From Bacteroidota bacterium (lineage in GTDB: Bacteria > Bacteroidota > Ignavibacteria > UBA10030), in the NCBI GenBank assembly GCA_025455125.1, contig JALONE010000046.1, positions 1 to 7,285 on the forward strand: a stretch of 7,285 nt of DNA, written 5' to 3'. The translations under genes were made by a program, and so were the position numbers. The notes under the pieces are model-generated. The model was not told the origin of the DNA and searched no databases. It saw only the letters and a list, made by a program, of their open reading frames with translations. Below, piece by piece: positions 6,189-7,285 of the stretch (position 1 is its first letter; the number at the start of each line of letters is the position of its first letter).

Positions 6189-7112
6189 CTACGATTCCCG
6201 ATTCCGCATCTCAATCACCGCCGACGATTTCTTCCCTCGCTCGGGAACTCGATTTCCGCTTCTCCAATGCATGATCAGCTCCGCAACGATGCTTACAGCG
6301 ATCTCCTCCGCTGTGACCGCACCAATGTCCAGTCCGATGGGCGCATGAACGCGGGCGAATTCCCCTGCACCAATGCCACGCTCCCGCAAATTGCGGAGGC
6401 ACGTCTCGACCTTCCGCGCACTGCCGATCATCCCGATGTAGCCTGCAGGAGTCCGAAGCGCTGCCGCGAGCACGGCTTCATCCTGATCATGCTTCGGCGT
6501 CACGATCATCAGCGATTCCGTCGCGGCCACTTCGTTCTGCTCGAACCACGGAAGATATTCCGATCGGATGAGCTGAATGCCGGATGCGAACGACTTGCTC
6601 TGCAGCAACTCCGTTCGGGGATCGACGACTCGAACCTCGAATCCCGCATACGCGGCGATTCTCCCCGTGTGCCTGCCAACATGCCCCGCACCGAAGATGA
6701 CGAGTCTTCGCGTCGGGGACAGCACTTCTATCGTCAGTGTTCCCCATTCTCCTGAAACGCTTTCCGAATTCTCACTCTTCATGCATCGCTGAAGCACTTC
6801 TGTCACGCGCGCAGCATCGATGGATCGCGATGTGCAGACCGCTGCGAGTTGATCCGCCATCTTCGCGCGCTCAGAAACATCTCCAAGAACAATCCGTTCC
6901 GTAACGAGTCCATCGCGATCGCATCTGCGTATGAAGACGCAGGATTGTCCGCGTGCATGAGCCTCGACAATCCTGCGCACGAACTCGGCTTCCTCGGGAC
7001 GGACGATCTCGATGAGCACTTCCACTCTCCCGCCACAACCCATCGCCTCTTCGCCCATTTGATTCAACGAACGGGAATCGAGGAGCACCGATCCGCTTCC
7101 GCGTGCAAGCAA
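6189..7112 (-). CDS. XdhC-family protein, main part of a disrupted gene
   Basis: XdhC/CoxI-family proteins help insert or sulfurate the molybdenum cofactor of xanthine dehydrogenase-type hydroxylases in the cytoplasm. Counting from the TTG at 7112 (307 residues), the family's CGGRVEVLIE segment is at 26-35. A Rossmann-type domain starts with VIFGAGHVGR (138-147), and the C-terminal signature follows: YIGMIGSARK (225-234), HAPIGLDIGA (256-265) and EEIAVSIVAEL (269-279). All of these are intact. The N-terminus is not: the frame is open back to a stop at 7254-7256, but the residues upstream of about 7125 do not look like the family, whereas another frame at 7235-7120 does. TTG 7112 is therefore probably not a true start; ATG at 7058 or 7043 could make a shortened protein. 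The family's G-T-[IV]-G-G-G motif is missing. The piece is very likely an XdhC homologue; whether it still works is doubtful. Confidence 0.8.
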   Translation of the reverse strand: MLARGSGSVLLDSRSLNQMGEEAMGCGGRVEVLIEIVRPEEAEFVRRIVEAHARGQSCVFIRRCDRDGLVTERIVLGDVSERAKMADQLAAVCTSRSIDAARVTEVLQRCMKSENSESVSGEWGTLTIEVLSPTRRLVIFGAGHVGRHTGRIAAYAGFEVRVVDPRTELLQSKSFASGIQLIRSEYLPWFEQNEVAATESLMIVTPKHDQDEAVLAAALRTPAGYIGMIGSARKVETCLRNLRERGIGAGEFARVHAPIGLDIGAVTAEEIAVSIVAELIMHWRSGNRVPERGKKSSAVIEMRNRES

Positions 7113-7237
7113 CGCAACACCAGAAGATGCGCTCCTGCAGGAAGCGGGGTCGACCCGGATGTCGAGATCACCGTCGCAAGCGCAACGGGTGCTCCGGTTT
7201 CGAGAGCCGAGAGTGCCTCTGGGAAGACGTTGGCCAT
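7064..7237 (-). pseudogene. Frame-shifted N-terminal fragment of the XdhC-family gene
   Basis: From the ATG at 7237 the minus strand reads MANVFPEALSALETGAPVAL, continues ATVISTSGSTPLPAGAHLLV, then loses similarity and stops after 57 residues. The pattern 'G-x-P-x-A-L-A-T-V-I-x-T-x-GSTP-x-x-x-GA-x-x-L-V' is the standard opening of XdhC/CoxI proteins, so this is the real N-terminus of the gene that continues in another frame below 7112. The break lies between about 7110 and 7125. No classical slippery heptamer is visible there. No strong Shine-Dalgarno precedes the ATG. An out-of-frame TGA ends two bases plus one codon upstream of it, which may be the end of a preceding gene. Confidence 0.7.
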
Positions 7238-7285
7238 GGCTCAGCGGGCTTGATCACAATAAGCGAACGGGAACCACGCGTACCA

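Noticed and set aside
7064..7130. Programmed -1 ribosomal frameshifting in the XdhC-family gene
   Set aside because: No X-XXY-YYZ slippery heptamer is visible near the break, and a family-wide motif is missing at the same place, which favours a deletion.
7238..7285. Possible end of a preceding minus-strand gene
   Set aside because: Only about 15 codons are visible and more than one frame is possible, so no product can be supported.

Overview
The window looks like chromosomal DNA from a moderately GC-rich Gram-negative bacterium. Evidence for this: a beta-barrel protein ends in Phe, several signal peptides end in A-Q, and one gene belongs to the molybdenum-hydroxylase accessory family. The 'FAQ'/'TAQ' cleavage sites recall the Bacteroidota/Chlorobiota/Ignavibacteriota/Kapabacteria group. 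Clear GGAGG-type Shine-Dalgarno sites argue against classical Bacteroidetes, which mostly lack them. This placement is an inference of low to moderate confidence.

Layout. Positions 1-3784 (+) hold two consecutive hybrid sensor histidine kinases. The first is cut by the window edge, leaving the end of its ATPase domain and its receiver. The second is complete: CHASE sensor, three PAS domains, HisKA, HATPase and receiver. Their shared C-terminal parts are close paralogues. At 3789-4610 (-), ending only 4 bp from the kinase stop, is a secreted beta-barrel outer-membrane protein. Upstream of it on the same strand, at 4746-5129 (-), is a small exported protein made almost wholly of Glu, Lys, Gln and Ala. 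A strong terminator-like hairpin lies between these two. A divergent regulatory region (5130-5368) separates them from a small exported HEAT-repeat-like protein at 5369-5809 (+), which has a textbook terminator.

The convergent intergenic stretch 5874-6188 has no credible gene. It holds a run of G-tracts and a GC-rich structure with mutually exclusive hairpins. From 6189 to about 7237 (-) lies an XdhC-family gene that is broken. The N-terminal piece is in a different frame from the rest, and the family's glycine-rich motif between the two pieces is absent, as a single frame-changing deletion would produce. Positions 7238-7285 are too short to assign.

How the genes fit together. The kinases probably form one operon of envelope-sensing phosphorelay proteins. 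The barrel protein, the E/K/Q-rich protein and the HEAT-like protein are all predicted to be exported, but nothing in the sequence proves a shared function. I see no mobile element, CRISPR array, tRNA or rRNA. No clearly new multi-gene system is visible; the most checkable oddities are the disrupted XdhC gene, the hairpin in the barrel gene's leader and the convergent intergenic structure.
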